A DNA stretch of 57,933 nucleotides from Robbsia andropogonis (lineage in GTDB: Bacteria; Pseudomonadota; Gammaproteobacteria; Burkholderiales; Burkholderiaceae): assembly GCF_000970345.1 (NCBI RefSeq), contig NZ_LAQU01000028.1:1-57933 (forward strand). Reading direction: 5' to 3'. Of this stretch, positions 8,995 to 17,532 are shown in pieces. Within the stretch, counting starts at the first letter, position 1. Every line of letters starts with the position of its first letter. The notes under the pieces are model-generated. The model did not search any database. It was not told the DNA's origin and was given only the letters and a program-made list of their open reading frames with translations. The translations under genes were made by a program, and so were the position numbers.

Positions 8995-9366
8995 TTACTT
9001 CGATGCCGAGTCCGTAGGAACGGCTTGCAGAGGCGCCGCCGGAACCTCTCCGTTTAGCGCCGCCTTCTCTTGCGCGGTGGCATCCTTCTTGAATTGCTTT
9101 TGGTCTGTCTTGGCCGCTTTCACTTTGTGCTTGTATTCCTGCTTTGCTGCCTTTTTGTTGGCCCGATATTGCTCGTTCGCCAAGGCGTTATCGTTTCGCT
9201 TTTGCACCATGGGATCGGTGGTCGGCGTGACAATGCGTACCGGCGCGGGCGAGCTGTTCATCCCGTTATTGACCGCAGAGTCGGCGGCTGGCTGCGTTTG
9301 CGCATACACCAGATTGACCGAAAAAGCGGTGGCGGTGACCAACAGGATTGATTGAATTCGATTCAT
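8995..9366 (-). CDS. Small secreted lysine-rich protein, unknown function
   Basis: The 123-aa product starts with a clear signal peptide (MNRIQSILLVTATAFSVNLVYAQ, cleavage after VYA) and has an AGGAG-like site (GAAGGAG) a few bases before the ATG. The mature protein has a Pro/Thr-rich segment, then a highly charged stretch of Lys and Gln (about residues 70-105, likely helical, e.g. NKKAAKQEYKHKVKAAK), and a Pro/Ala tail. No enzymatic motif is visible and I do not recognise a named family; small basic periplasmic proteins of this build are common in Burkholderiaceae. It converges on pcaF across the shared terminator. Confidence 0.7.
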   Translation of the reverse strand: MNRIQSILLVTATAFSVNLVYAQTQPAADSAVNNGMNSSPAPVRIVTPTTDPMVQKRNDNALANEQYRANKKAAKQEYKHKVKAAKTDQKQFKKDATAQEKAALNGEVPAAPLQAVPTDSASK

Positions 9367-9654
9367 TGCATTCTCCTTCTTATGCTAACAACGGTACCAT
9401 CGTAGCGTGGCACCTGTGTTACTTCTGTACTGTTTTGTAAGTCCGAGCGCTGTTGTACATTTTTAGGCCCGGTCCCAGTCAGAGCGATGATGCCTGAATG
9501 GGTGTCTTCGTGACCTTGGGGCATTCCCCAAGATTCGACGCGTTTACGTAAGCAAACTTCGGGCCAGGATAGTATTGCTTCGTCAAAAGAATGATTTGGC
9601 GAGGTCTTTATGTGCACTGATGGGGTTTGTCGATTTTTTGCGGTAGCATGAAAA

Positions 9655-9728
9655 CCCCACCCAACGGGGTCCTTGCCTGATACCGCGGACCGGGTGTACC
9701 GGAGCACGTCCTGCAGGGACGGCTTTTT
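9655..9728 (+). promoter_or_regulatory. Attenuator-like structured leader
   Basis: Upstream of the gene at 9770 lies a run of possible hairpins. ACCCC..GGGGT (9656-9671 region) comes first, then GGAC at 9687-9690 can pair with GTCC at 9708-9711 around an inner CCGG-GTGTA-CCGG hairpin, while CGTCC-TGCAG-GGACG at 9707-9721 followed by GCTTTTT looks like an intrinsic terminator. The two last structures share GTCC and so exclude each other, the logic of an attenuator or riboswitch. Stems are short (5 bp for the terminator), so this is a hypothesis; no known riboswitch core was recognised. Confidence 0.35.
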
Positions 9729-9769
9729 GCACTTGGCGATTACGGGTCTACGGGCACCACGAGGTCAGC

Positions 9770-10132
9770 ATGCGCAATAGCGAAAACGGTAGTTTCGACA
9801 GTAGTACGGTAAAGTCTGCACGCATGTGGCGCGTGCTGCGCACGGCTGTGTGTGCCACGGGGCTAGCTGGCATTCCTTTTCTGGCCGCTTATGCGGGGAG
9901 TGTCTCCATTCCGGTGGTGCGCGACAACGTCACCGGGGCCATCTCTTCGACGACCGCGCCTTTGGTGGATCCGATCAATAAGGAAACCGCAAAGATTACT
10001 GGCCCCGCATCGGCGATTCAGCCGAAGATCGGTGAAACCACCGCGCCTATTAACGACAGCGCCATGTTCCGCGCGAACACGGCACTGCAGAACCAGGTTG
10101 CGAGCGGTAGCGCAGGCTATATCACGCCGTGA
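9770..10132 (+). CDS. Small secreted protein, unknown function
   Basis: The product is 120 aa. After a polar N-terminus, residues about 24-43 form a hydrophobic signal (LRTAVCATGLAGIPFLAAYAGS) with likely cleavage after AYA. The mature part is rich in Thr, Ala and Ile/Pro with loose repeats of the type xxTAPLVDPINKET / xxTTAPINDSAMF, and ends GSAGYITP. No cysteine pair, metal site or enzyme motif is seen. Its last 45 or so codons have a degraded relative at 15754-15892, showing that the family was duplicated here. The ribosome site (GAGGT, 8 bases before the ATG) is fair. Function unknown. Confidence 0.65.
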   Translation: MRNSENGSFDSSTVKSARMWRVLRTAVCATGLAGIPFLAAYAGSVSIPVVRDNVTGAISSTTAPLVDPINKETAKITGPASAIQPKIGETTAPINDSAMFRANTALQNQVASGSAGYITP

Positions 10133-10336
10133 AGGGATTCAATCGGTTTTGATTGGCATCATGGCCGAATACTCGTGACCTTCGTCAGTGCGGCAAAGCG
10201 TGACCGCCTTTTGTACATCCTGAACGGACATTCCCTCCCTGCCGGTCGTCACGACACACTTCCCATCAATCGCTGATCGAGGATAGGGTACAGGCGTCCG
10301 CTGCGATAAACTGCACCCGTTATAGGCCAGAAGTAT

Positions 10337-12517
10337 CTACAGCACCCCAGGACATTCAGAAATATAAAGCTGGGTAAATTCACTCGCCGTCATCGGCTGA
10401 CCATAAAGGTAGCCCTGTCCCTCATTGCAGGCATAACGGCGCATCAAGTCTTCCTGTTCCTGGGTTTCGATACCTTCAGCCGTCACTTCAAGATTGAAAC
10501 CAGCCGCAAGGCGAATGACCGTTTCGATGATCACTTGGTCTTTCTCGCTGCGTTCCGCGCCGCTGACAAAGGAGCGGTCAATTTTCAGGCGGGTGACTGG
10601 GTAGTCTTTCAGCAGGCTTAACGAAGCATAGCCTGTTCCGAAATCGTCGAATGCGATGCCGACACCGAGTGAACGCAGATGATGTAGCGGCTGCATGATC
10701 CTCAGTTCGTTGCGTAAAATAATGTTTTCAGTAATCTCAAGTTCGAGCGCACTGGGCGGTAAAGCGAAGTCGTTTAGAGCCCGTTCAACGACCTCGGAAA
10801 AGTCGCGCACGCGAAACTGTGCGGCAAACAGGTTAATGCCTATTCTGAAGCCCGGGTGGCCGGCGCTTCGCCACTTGGCCGCTTGTTCACAGGCCGTTCG
10901 CAATATCCATTCACCTACCGGTATTGCAAGAAGGCTAGTCTCCAGCACATTCAAAAAAAACGCAGGGGAGACAACACCATGGGTTGGATGATTCCAGCGT
11001 ATTAACGCCTCTGCACCAGAAATGCTGCCATCCCTCAATTGCACTTGTGGCTGGTAGTACATTTCGAACTCTTTGTTTTCCCATGCCTGACGCAGCGAGG
11101 AATTGAGCGTTCCTTTTCTAGAGGCAGTCTGCCGAAGCTCAGGCGTAAAAACACGGACCAGACACCTACCATCGGCTTTCGCTTGGTATAGGGCCAGGTC
11201 TGCATTGCCTAGGATCTGCTCGCTATCCATGTCGTTATCCGTCTTCATCGATACGCCGATGCTCGCGCCAATATAGATAGAGTTGTCATCAAACTCGACT
11301 GGCTCTTCAATCAGCGCGACCAACGCGAAACCCAGCTCGACTGCCTCCGTTTGGTCTGCGCTACCGGACATGAGCACGACAAATTCATCGCCGCCGAGTC
11401 GAGCCACAAGATGGCAGGCCGGCACGTGTTGACGAATGCGCTGTGAGGTTACCTGAAGGACAAAGTCTCCGGCAGCATGTCCCAACGTGTCGTTGATTTC
11501 TTTGAATCCATCTAGATCAATCAACAGGATGGCTGCATTCATGTTTGAACTGCATACCTCCTGCAGATGCCGCTTTAGCAAGGAGCGATTAGCCAGACCC
11601 GTTAGGTGATCGTTTTCCGCTGCATGTTTAAGTAGCTTTTCCGCTTCCACCCTGCTGGTGATATCGCGAATGATCGCGCCAAATTGTGCTTCCCCGCCTT
11701 CGGTCCAACGCGACAAAGATAGTTCGATCGGTATCTCGTGGCCATCGCGGTGTAGTGCTGTCAAGTTGACCGAGGTGCCTATGATGCGCTCTTGCCCACC
11801 GGAGACGACCTTATTAAAGCCAGATATGTGCCGAGCACGCATCCCCTTGGGAATGATGAGGTCTAGAGTTTGCCCGATCGCTTCCTCGGCAGTATGTCCA
11901 AAAATCGATTCAGCCGAACTGTTCCACGAAATGATCTGATTCTTGCTATCCGCACAAATGATTGCATCGGGCGAGGTTGAGGTAATGTGCATAAAGCGCA
12001 TGCGGATTTCGCGATTTCGCTGTTCCAGGCGTCGCAATTCCATGCGTTCAAGCACTAGGTTGGCTAGGTCCTTGAGAATTAACTGGTCGCGTTCTGAGAA
12101 TACCTCTCTCGGAGAAGTATCTAATAAACATAGTGTCCCCAGCGCATATCCGCCGGAAGTAATAAGTGGTGCGCCAGCATAAAAGCGGACATGCGGCGCC
12201 TCGCGCACAAGATCGTTTGTGCGGAAGCGCTCATCCGTCGCGGCGTTGAGAACATAAAATACATTCTCGCCAAGAATGGCATGCGTACAGAAAGATATTT
12301 CGCGACTGGTTTCGCAAAAGTCCACACCGACACTTGCTTTGAAAAACTGCCTATCTCTGTGCAGAAGCGAAACGAGGGCAATTTCTGCATTGAAAATCCG
12401 CGCGGCCATCTGAACGATCTGATCATAATCTCGCTCAGGCGGGCTATCCATCAGAGCAAACGAATCCAATGCTTGAATGCGCTCGAGCTCATTCGCGGGA
12501 ACCGGGTAGCCTCTCAT
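10337..12517 (-). CDS. GAF-PAS-GGDEF-EAL cyclic-di-GMP protein
   Basis: This 726-aa soluble protein can in principle both make and degrade cyclic di-GMP. Order: GAF about 10-160 (LMDSPPERDYDQIVQMAARIF, SFCTHAIL), PAS about 170-290 (ISWNSSAESIFGHTAEEAIGQ), GGDEF about 300-460 with intact RLGGDEFVVL and LLIDLDGFKEINDTLGH, EAL about 470-725 with GAEALIRWNHP, EITENIILRN, FDDFGTGYASL, LKIDRSFV and VTAEGIET. All metal- and substrate-binding motifs of both output domains look complete; no RxxD inhibitory site is found before GGDEF. There is no membrane segment, so GAF and PAS probably sense a cytoplasmic signal. It has no operon partner; a GAGAGA site precedes the ATG at 12517. Confidence 0.93.
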   Translation of the reverse strand: MRGYPVPANELERIQALDSFALMDSPPERDYDQIVQMAARIFNAEIALVSLLHRDRQFFKASVGVDFCETSREISFCTHAILGENVFYVLNAATDERFRTNDLVREAPHVRFYAGAPLITSGGYALGTLCLLDTSPREVFSERDQLILKDLANLVLERMELRRLEQRNREIRMRFMHITSTSPDAIICADSKNQIISWNSSAESIFGHTAEEAIGQTLDLIIPKGMRARHISGFNKVVSGGQERIIGTSVNLTALHRDGHEIPIELSLSRWTEGGEAQFGAIIRDITSRVEAEKLLKHAAENDHLTGLANRSLLKRHLQEVCSSNMNAAILLIDLDGFKEINDTLGHAAGDFVLQVTSQRIRQHVPACHLVARLGGDEFVVLMSGSADQTEAVELGFALVALIEEPVEFDDNSIYIGASIGVSMKTDNDMDSEQILGNADLALYQAKADGRCLVRVFTPELRQTASRKGTLNSSLRQAWENKEFEMYYQPQVQLRDGSISGAEALIRWNHPTHGVVSPAFFLNVLETSLLAIPVGEWILRTACEQAAKWRSAGHPGFRIGINLFAAQFRVRDFSEVVERALNDFALPPSALELEITENIILRNELRIMQPLHHLRSLGVGIAFDDFGTGYASLSLLKDYPVTRLKIDRSFVSGAERSEKDQVIIETVIRLAAGFNLEVTAEGIETQEQEDLMRRYACNEGQGYLYGQPMTASEFTQLYISECPGVL

Positions 12518-13273
12518 CGGGATTCTCTCTTAAAGCGCCTTGCCATGTCGAAACCGTTTTCTAGCCTAACGCGCATTTGCAACGAAACTCTCGGAAACCC
12601 ATCTAACTAACCGCGTTGTTGCTTAGTCAATGGCGGGTCGCTTTTTAAATCTGTTTGGAGATGAGTAGGGGAATGGTCTTCCCTTGCGTCAGCACATCAA
12701 CGAACATGCGAGCGACAGCAATGTGTTTTGCATATCGGCATGTCATAAAGCGAATCTTCCTGCCCCCGAAAGAATGAAGCCAGGCAATCGAGCATTCGGC
12801 AGGGCAATGCATTCTGCCCAGCCCATTGTCACGACACGCGCCGATTTTTGCGTATATCGCGATCACCACTCTCGCGTAATAATCACCGTAGTCAAACGGA
12901 TGCCGTGCGAATACATGTCCTATTCGGTTTCGCGCAGACGCGCTAATAACAAGGCAGTTTCCGTGCTCCCTGGAGAATCCCATTCTAGTCGCTCATCCGT
13001 CGAATTCTTGAATCCCGTTTTGCCAGTGGTAGTAGATTAAGCTCACTCGCTGCGGCTAAGTGCCCCTTGATCGTCGGTAAGTCAATTGGCGAGTGATGCG
13101 GCGGCAACCTCAGCATACGGAACATGACCATCTATACCGCGATCTTCAAGTAGCTTCAGCACGTTGTGTCTAGCCATAGCGTGTTTGACCACGCCCGCAT
13201 TTGAACTGCGGCAGCAAAACGATAATCTTATAATCAACACCACGCGAATGAGGCACTGGTGCATACAAATATT
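12518..13273. other. Gap without a confident gene
   Basis: Between two minus-strand genes, about 750 bases carry no convincing gene. Minus-strand frames at 12645-12983 (112 aa, Cys- and His-rich) and 13082-13264 (ending in a protein-like stretch around ARHNVLKLLEDRGIDG) are open, but neither has a ribosome site or a recognisable domain. The second may be the tail of a lost gene. No hairpin with a U-tract was noted. Confidence 0.4.
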
Positions 13274-15010
13274 CTAAAAGGTTTGCCAGTTATTGGCCGA
13301 CTCCGCTTCCTGAAACAGTGCTATCGGTTGCCGGGGCTTCGCCACGGTAAGCACTTGCATCGGCCTTTTTACTATCGCATTCGTCGCCTTCGTCGCCTTG
13401 CTGATCTTTGGGCTGCCACGCACCGCTTGTTGCTGCATCGCCGTACGTGATTCGATACGGAAGATGGCAACCGCGTCTCGTAGGCTCTGAGCTTGATCCG
13501 ACATGGCCTGTGCGGCTGCAGACGCCTGTTCGACCAATGCGGCATTTTGCTGCGTCACTTCATCCATCTGATTGACAGCGACATTGACCTGCTCGATACC
13601 GGTGCTTTGCTCAGTCGACGCCGAGGCGACTTCGCCGATGATGTCGCTTACGCGTTGCACTGAGCGTACCACTTCACTCATCGTATTACCGGCATCGCTG
13701 ACCAGCCGCGAACCCGCGGTGACGTGCTCGACAGAGGTGCTGATAAGATCCTTGATCTCCTTGGCGGCCGTGGCGCTACGCTGTGCGAGTGTCCGTACCT
13801 CGCCTGCCACCACGGCGAATCCCCGGCCTTGCTCTCCAGCCCGCGCAGCCTCGACCGCGGCATTCAGCGCGAGGATATTCGTCTGGAAGGCGATACCCTC
13901 GATTACCGAAATAATTTCGGCTACACGTGTTGAGCTCGCCGAAATGTCCTCCATCGTTGCAACGACTTTCTGAACCGCCTCGCCGCCCGCCGCCGCCGTC
14001 TGCGATGCTGCGGCCGCGAGCGTACTGCCTTGACGCGCATTGTCGGTATTTTGCCGAACCGTGGAAGTCAGTTCCTCCATGCTTGCGGCTGTTTCCTCCA
14101 GGGAAGCGGCCTGTTCCTCGGTTCGCTGCGAGAGGTCCACATTACCCTGTGCGATTTCCCCCGCTGCTACAGAGATGGACTCTGCTGAGGTCTTGATCCC
14201 CGATACGATATCGCTTAGATTTTTACGCATCAATTCGAGGGATGCCATCAGGCTGGACTTATCCCCCTCGGTCAGTTGCACTTTCACGGTGAGATTACCG
14301 TCAGCGATTTGGCTGGCGACCTCTTGTGCTGCGGCAGGCTCACCTCCCAACTGCCGCAGAATACCGCGGGTGATGACTACTGCCGCTAGTGTTCCGACTG
14401 CCAACGCCAATGCGACCACCGACCACGTTATCAAGCGAATCGTTGCATAGGTGTTGGCGGCGTCTGTCGCCGCTTGATCGTTAAGCTCGCCTTCGAAGTT
14501 GGCAAGTTCGTCAAGACGACTAATCCATGCGTTTGACTTAATTCGGGCTTGCTTGAGCATCACGTCTGTCGCACCAACCTTGTCATTGGCCTCGCCGAGT
14601 TTGATCGCCTTATCCCATAAAGGCTTGGTTGCAAGCTCATCGTCCTTCAGTTGCGCGTACAGATCACGTTCGCGTTGGGTTGTGCCTACTTCCTGTGCGA
14701 AGATCTGCCCCAGTTTTCTGTATGCATCTTGATATGCCAGATCCTGTTTGCCGATTATGGCGACCTGCCTGGACACCTCGTCCGGGTCGCTCAGGAGCGC
14801 GACATTACGCAGGGCAATGATACGGTCACGCACTGTTGACTTGAGCGCATTCGCAAGTTTCGCCTCCGCGTTATTGACCCGGGCGATACTATCGAGGCGA
14901 TTGTAAAGAATTCCTTCCGCATAAAATCCAAGCGCTGAGATGATGATTAGCAGCGTGAGCACTAAGCCGAAACCTAATGCCAGTCGGGCTGAGACGTTCA
15001 TTTTTTTCAT
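13274..15010 (-). CDS. Methyl-accepting chemotaxis protein with C-terminal NWQTF peptide
   Basis: A 578-aa inner-membrane chemoreceptor. TM1 is at about 10-30 ([20 protein letters not shown]), a four-helix-bundle periplasmic sensor follows to about 188, TM2 is at about 190-212 ([21 protein letters not shown]), then HAMP ([19 protein letters not shown]) and the long signalling coiled coil. The invariant hairpin tip [22 protein letters not shown] contacts CheA and CheW. The final five residues, NWQTF, closely resemble the NWETF docking peptide that recruits CheR and CheB in enteric receptors, attached by a flexible tail. The ligand cannot be told from sequence. A flagellar sigma-28-like promoter lies 43 bases before the start. 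No other che genes are nearby. Confidence 0.95.
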   Translation of the reverse strand: MKKMNVSARLALGFGLVLTLLIIISALGFYAEGILYNRLDSIARVNNAEAKLANALKSTVRDRIIALRNVALLSDPDEVSRQVAIIGKQDLAYQDAYRKLGQIFAQEVGTTQRERDLYAQLKDDELATKPLWDKAIKLGEANDKVGATDVMLKQARIKSNAWISRLDELANFEGELNDQAATDAANTYATIRLITWSVVALALAVGTLAAVVITRGILRQLGGEPAAAQEVASQIADGNLTVKVQLTEGDKSSLMASLELMRKNLSDIVSGIKTSAESISVAAGEIAQGNVDLSQRTEEQAASLEETAASMEELTSTVRQNTDNARQGSTLAAAASQTAAAGGEAVQKVVATMEDISASSTRVAEIISVIEGIAFQTNILALNAAVEAARAGEQGRGFAVVAGEVRTLAQRSATAAKEIKDLISTSVEHVTAGSRLVSDAGNTMSEVVRSVQRVSDIIGEVASASTEQSTGIEQVNVAVNQMDEVTQQNAALVEQASAAAQAMSDQAQSLRDAVAIFRIESRTAMQQQAVRGSPKISKATKATNAIVKRPMQVLTVAKPRQPIALFQEAESANNWQTF

Positions 15011-15052
15011 TTAATTGATCCTCATCAGTTCTTTTGGCCCATCTATCACCGT

Positions 15053-15079
15053 TAAACGGCAAGTAAGTGATAAAGTTGA
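15053..15079 (-). promoter_or_regulatory. Sigma-28 (FliA)-like promoter of the chemoreceptor
   Basis: Reading the minus strand, TCAA (15079-15076), a 15-base spacer and GCCGTTTA (15060-15053) match the class TAAA-N15-GCCGATAA recognised by FliA, with variation common in betaproteobacteria. It is 43 bases before the chemoreceptor ATG, as expected for a flagellar late gene. Confidence 0.55.
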
Positions 15080-15753
15080 GAAATATTGTAAAAAATACCC
15101 ATTGTATTTTTCTATGAAATATTTACCGATCCTGTGATTGCTTGGATAAGCGCGCGATGTCTGTTTGACAAACCGTTTTTGCGCGACGTTTTCGGGAAGT
15201 GAGTCACGGATTACGTTTATGAAATGGATGGCTTTGAAAAATTGTGGCGGCATGGCACGGCATCAGATGGGATTGCCACGTTAGCGCGTGTGGATTGAAC
15301 CGTCGTCCTGGCGCAGGCGTTGCATCCGTCTTTGGTTGCGTCATGATGTTGGGGTGTATTTACGCAAACAGGGCGGGCTCGATCATTTATTACAAGCATG
15401 TGGAGCGACGCTACGCCATGGAAAAATGGCAAGTCCCGGGGGGGCAAACGCCAGAAAGTACGAGCGCCTGAGCGTCAGCCTTTGGGTAGGGCGTCGCCGG
15501 CCGATCAGAGATGGGGGCGATGGGTGTCGTGTTATAACGTACTGACGAAGGCCATGCTAATGATGGCCATGCTAATGAAGGCCTCGATCCCTGTGGGCGA
15601 TGCCCGGCATGATGCCCTGGTGATTATTCTGGAGTGGGGAAGTGAAGTAACGCGGCGGTGTTTTACGCCAATCCTCGATCGGATTGGCATTGCCGACCCG
15701 AGGCCGGGAAATAGTTCGGTCGAAAACGCGAAAATCCTGCGTGATTTCCACGA
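15080..15753. other. Gap without a confident gene
   Basis: About 670 bases between the chemoreceptor promoter and the small gene remnant. Several short frames overlap here, none with a ribosome site or a recognisable product. The only clear structure is a two-copy tandem repeat at 15551-15580. Confidence 0.5.
15551..15580. repeat. Two-copy 15-base tandem repeat
   Basis: The unit GCCATGCTAATGATG is followed at once by GCCATGCTAATGAAG, differing at one base, then by a further GCC. It lies in non-coding sequence and has no visible role. Confidence 0.8.
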
Positions 15754-15892
15754 ATGAAATTGGGAGGGCCTGCCATCCGAATGAAAATCGTTGAAACCGA
15801 GGCGGTGATCAACGGAAGCGCCATGTTCCACGCGAATACGCCGTTGCAGAATTGGGTCGCCTGCGGTGGCGCGGTTTTATATCGCGCCGTGA
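15754..15892 (+). pseudogene. Decayed C-terminal copy of the small secreted protein at 9770
   Basis: The stretch from GGPAIRMKIVETEA through INGSAMFHANTPLQNWVA aligns with the C-terminal third of the product of the gene at 9770-10132 (GPASAIQPKIGETTAP, INDSAMFRANTALQNQVA). Two codons are missing, and one extra T in the TTTT run near 15877 shifts the frame; removing it restores an ending in YIAP and the TGA at 15890-15892, the counterpart of YITP-stop in the intact gene. There is no signal peptide or N-terminal half, and the tail abuts the convergent phosphoesterase gene. It is best read as the remnant of a duplication. Confidence 0.65.
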
Positions 15893-15898
15893 CGGGGC

Positions 15899-17076
15899 TC
15901 ATGCATTTTTGGCCTGCACCAACCGAATCCGCGTGATCTCGGATGGGGCGGCGAAGCGCACTGGCGGTCCCCAATAGCCGGTGCCGCGGCTGATATACAT
16001 CCACATCCTGCCGCTGCGAACCAAGCCGGCGGTGAAGGGCTGTTGCACACGAACGGCGAAATTCCAGGGGAAGAATTGTCCGCCATGCGTATGCCCCGAT
16101 AATTGCACGTCGAAGCCGGCCGCTTCCGCAGCTTTGCCAGAGCGCGGCTGATGCGCCAGGAGAACGCGCAGTGCCGCGTCCGCCGGTGCCCCGGACATCG
16201 CCTTGACGGGGTCGCTTTTGTGCTTGCTGCTAAAGTGACTAGCGTTGTAATCGGTCACCCCGCCTAGTACCAGCGACGACTCACCGCGTGTCAAGACGAC
16301 GTGTTCGTTCATGAGCACTTGGAGGCCGAGGCGACGGAATTCGGTCACCCACGCATCGGCACCGGCGTAGTACTCGTGATTACCTGTTACCAGAAAGACG
16401 CCATGCTTGGCTTTCAAGCGCGATAGCGGGGCCGTATGCTTTTTCAAAGCGGCGACGCTCCCGTCGACGATATCGCCTGTAATCGCCACCATATCTGCAT
16501 CTAGCCCGTTGACGGCGTCGACGATAGGGTCGAGATAGCGCTTGCGGATAGTCGGGCCGACGTGAATATCGCTCAATTGTGCAATGGTGAAGCCGTGCCA
16601 TGCCGCGGGCAGGTCTTGTATCGGAATCTCGATATCCACCACGGGCGCCCGCCGACGTGCGTTATATACCCCGGTAAGCAACATCAGGAGCGCTAATGCG
16701 AGCACGGTCTCCGCGCTGCTACGCACAACCACGGGTATGGGGAGCGCCGTCTGCAGCGTTGTTGCAAATGCGAACGGCGTGGCGGCAATGATCGCGTAGA
16801 TCAGCAGCAGTACGTCGCGGATCAGTGTCAGCGTCAAAAGGAAAGAGAAAAACCCATTTCCAGTAGGCCGACCCAGGTTGCGAAGGCCCGCAGGCCCCTA
16901 GCGCCACCGTCACGCCGGAGCATGCCCAGCGGCACGATAAGGCAGGAAAAAACCAGCCACAGTGCCAACGCCGTATGCACGATCACGTTGCCAGGTAAAG
17001 CAGGGATCAGGCGAAAACCCACGTAGGCATGTAGAAAGACGCCAATCGTGATGACACGAACAAAAAAACTACGCAT
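15899..17076 (-). pseudogene. YaeI-like membrane metallophosphoesterase with a one-base frameshift
   Basis: Two overlapping minus-strand frames together make one normal protein. The first (17076 down to 16834) encodes two or three membrane helices and ends ..GLLEMGFSLSF; the second (from 16837, start only a TTG) continues with more helices and the complete phosphoesterase domain: SDIHVGPT, GDIVDG, GNHEYY, AHQPRS and SGHTHGGQ, all metal ligands present. In the run of five A at 16848-16852 (plus strand), one extra A would give MGFFSFLLTLTLIRD and join the frames, giving about 391 aa. So this is a frameshifted gene, a base-calling error, or a slippage site. The family is thought to be membrane-anchored with a cytoplasmic phosphoesterase domain; the substrate is uncertain. 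Confidence 0.8.
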
Positions 17077-17532
17077 GGAGATTCCGTAGGGCAGCAGAGA
17101 TGGCGGATAGACAGACGAAAGAAACGCGCGACCTCCTGGCGACGCCGTCTATTATCGCCAAGCAAAAATCGAGGCACCCAACGTCAATGGCTGCGAAGTC
17201 ATTTTAACGGGGTTTAAAAATTGGTGCCGGAAGGCCGATTACATCGGGTCGCTGCATCTGCGGAATTTTTCCAACGTGTTGGCATTGCTTGTCGACTCTA
17301 TGCAGATTGAAATGCCTGCTTGCTCCGACGTCCACCTGAGTGCACTTTTCTTGAGCATCAATGCGTGGGCCGGACGCCGATTCCTGCGAATCTTGTATGA
17401 CGAGCGCCGCTGTGGACATTCGTTCGCGCGATCATTGTCGCTTCGCGGTGGGTGCCGTAAATACGCATCATCTGGTTTCCTGAGACAGTCATAAGCCTAG
17501 GATGTGTATCGGCATTCTTTTAGAGGCGTCCT
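17077..17532. other. Gap holding a near-PIP box and a coding-like stretch
   Basis: This 456-base stretch precedes the first of two paralogous genes. TTCG at 17423-17426 and TTCG at 17442-17445 are separated by 15 bases, one short of the TTCG-N16-TTCG plant-inducible-promoter (hrpII) box that drives type III secretion genes in Ralstonia, Xanthomonas and some Burkholderia. A plus-strand frame from about 17130 to 17494 is open, lacks an ATG, and part of it aligns weakly with the downstream paralogs. Neither element is certain. Confidence 0.3.

Noticed and set aside
9363-9707. Minus-strand frame of 114 aa upstream of the small secreted protein
   Set aside because: No ribosome site, no domain, and it covers the hairpin-rich leader region; more likely non-coding.
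12645-12983. Frames on both strands between the cyclic-di-GMP protein and the chemoreceptor
   Set aside because: Two frames of similar length overlap in opposite directions, none with a ribosome site or recognisable similarity; neither can be supported.
13082-13264. 60-aa minus-strand frame ending in a protein-like stretch
   Set aside because: Its last 30 residues look coding, but the front half does not and no family is recognised; noted only as a possible gene tail.
15899-16837. Separate soluble phosphoesterase gene starting at 16837
   Set aside because: The only start is a TTG placed inside the overlap, and upstream membrane helices continue in the other frame; a single frameshifted gene explains it better.
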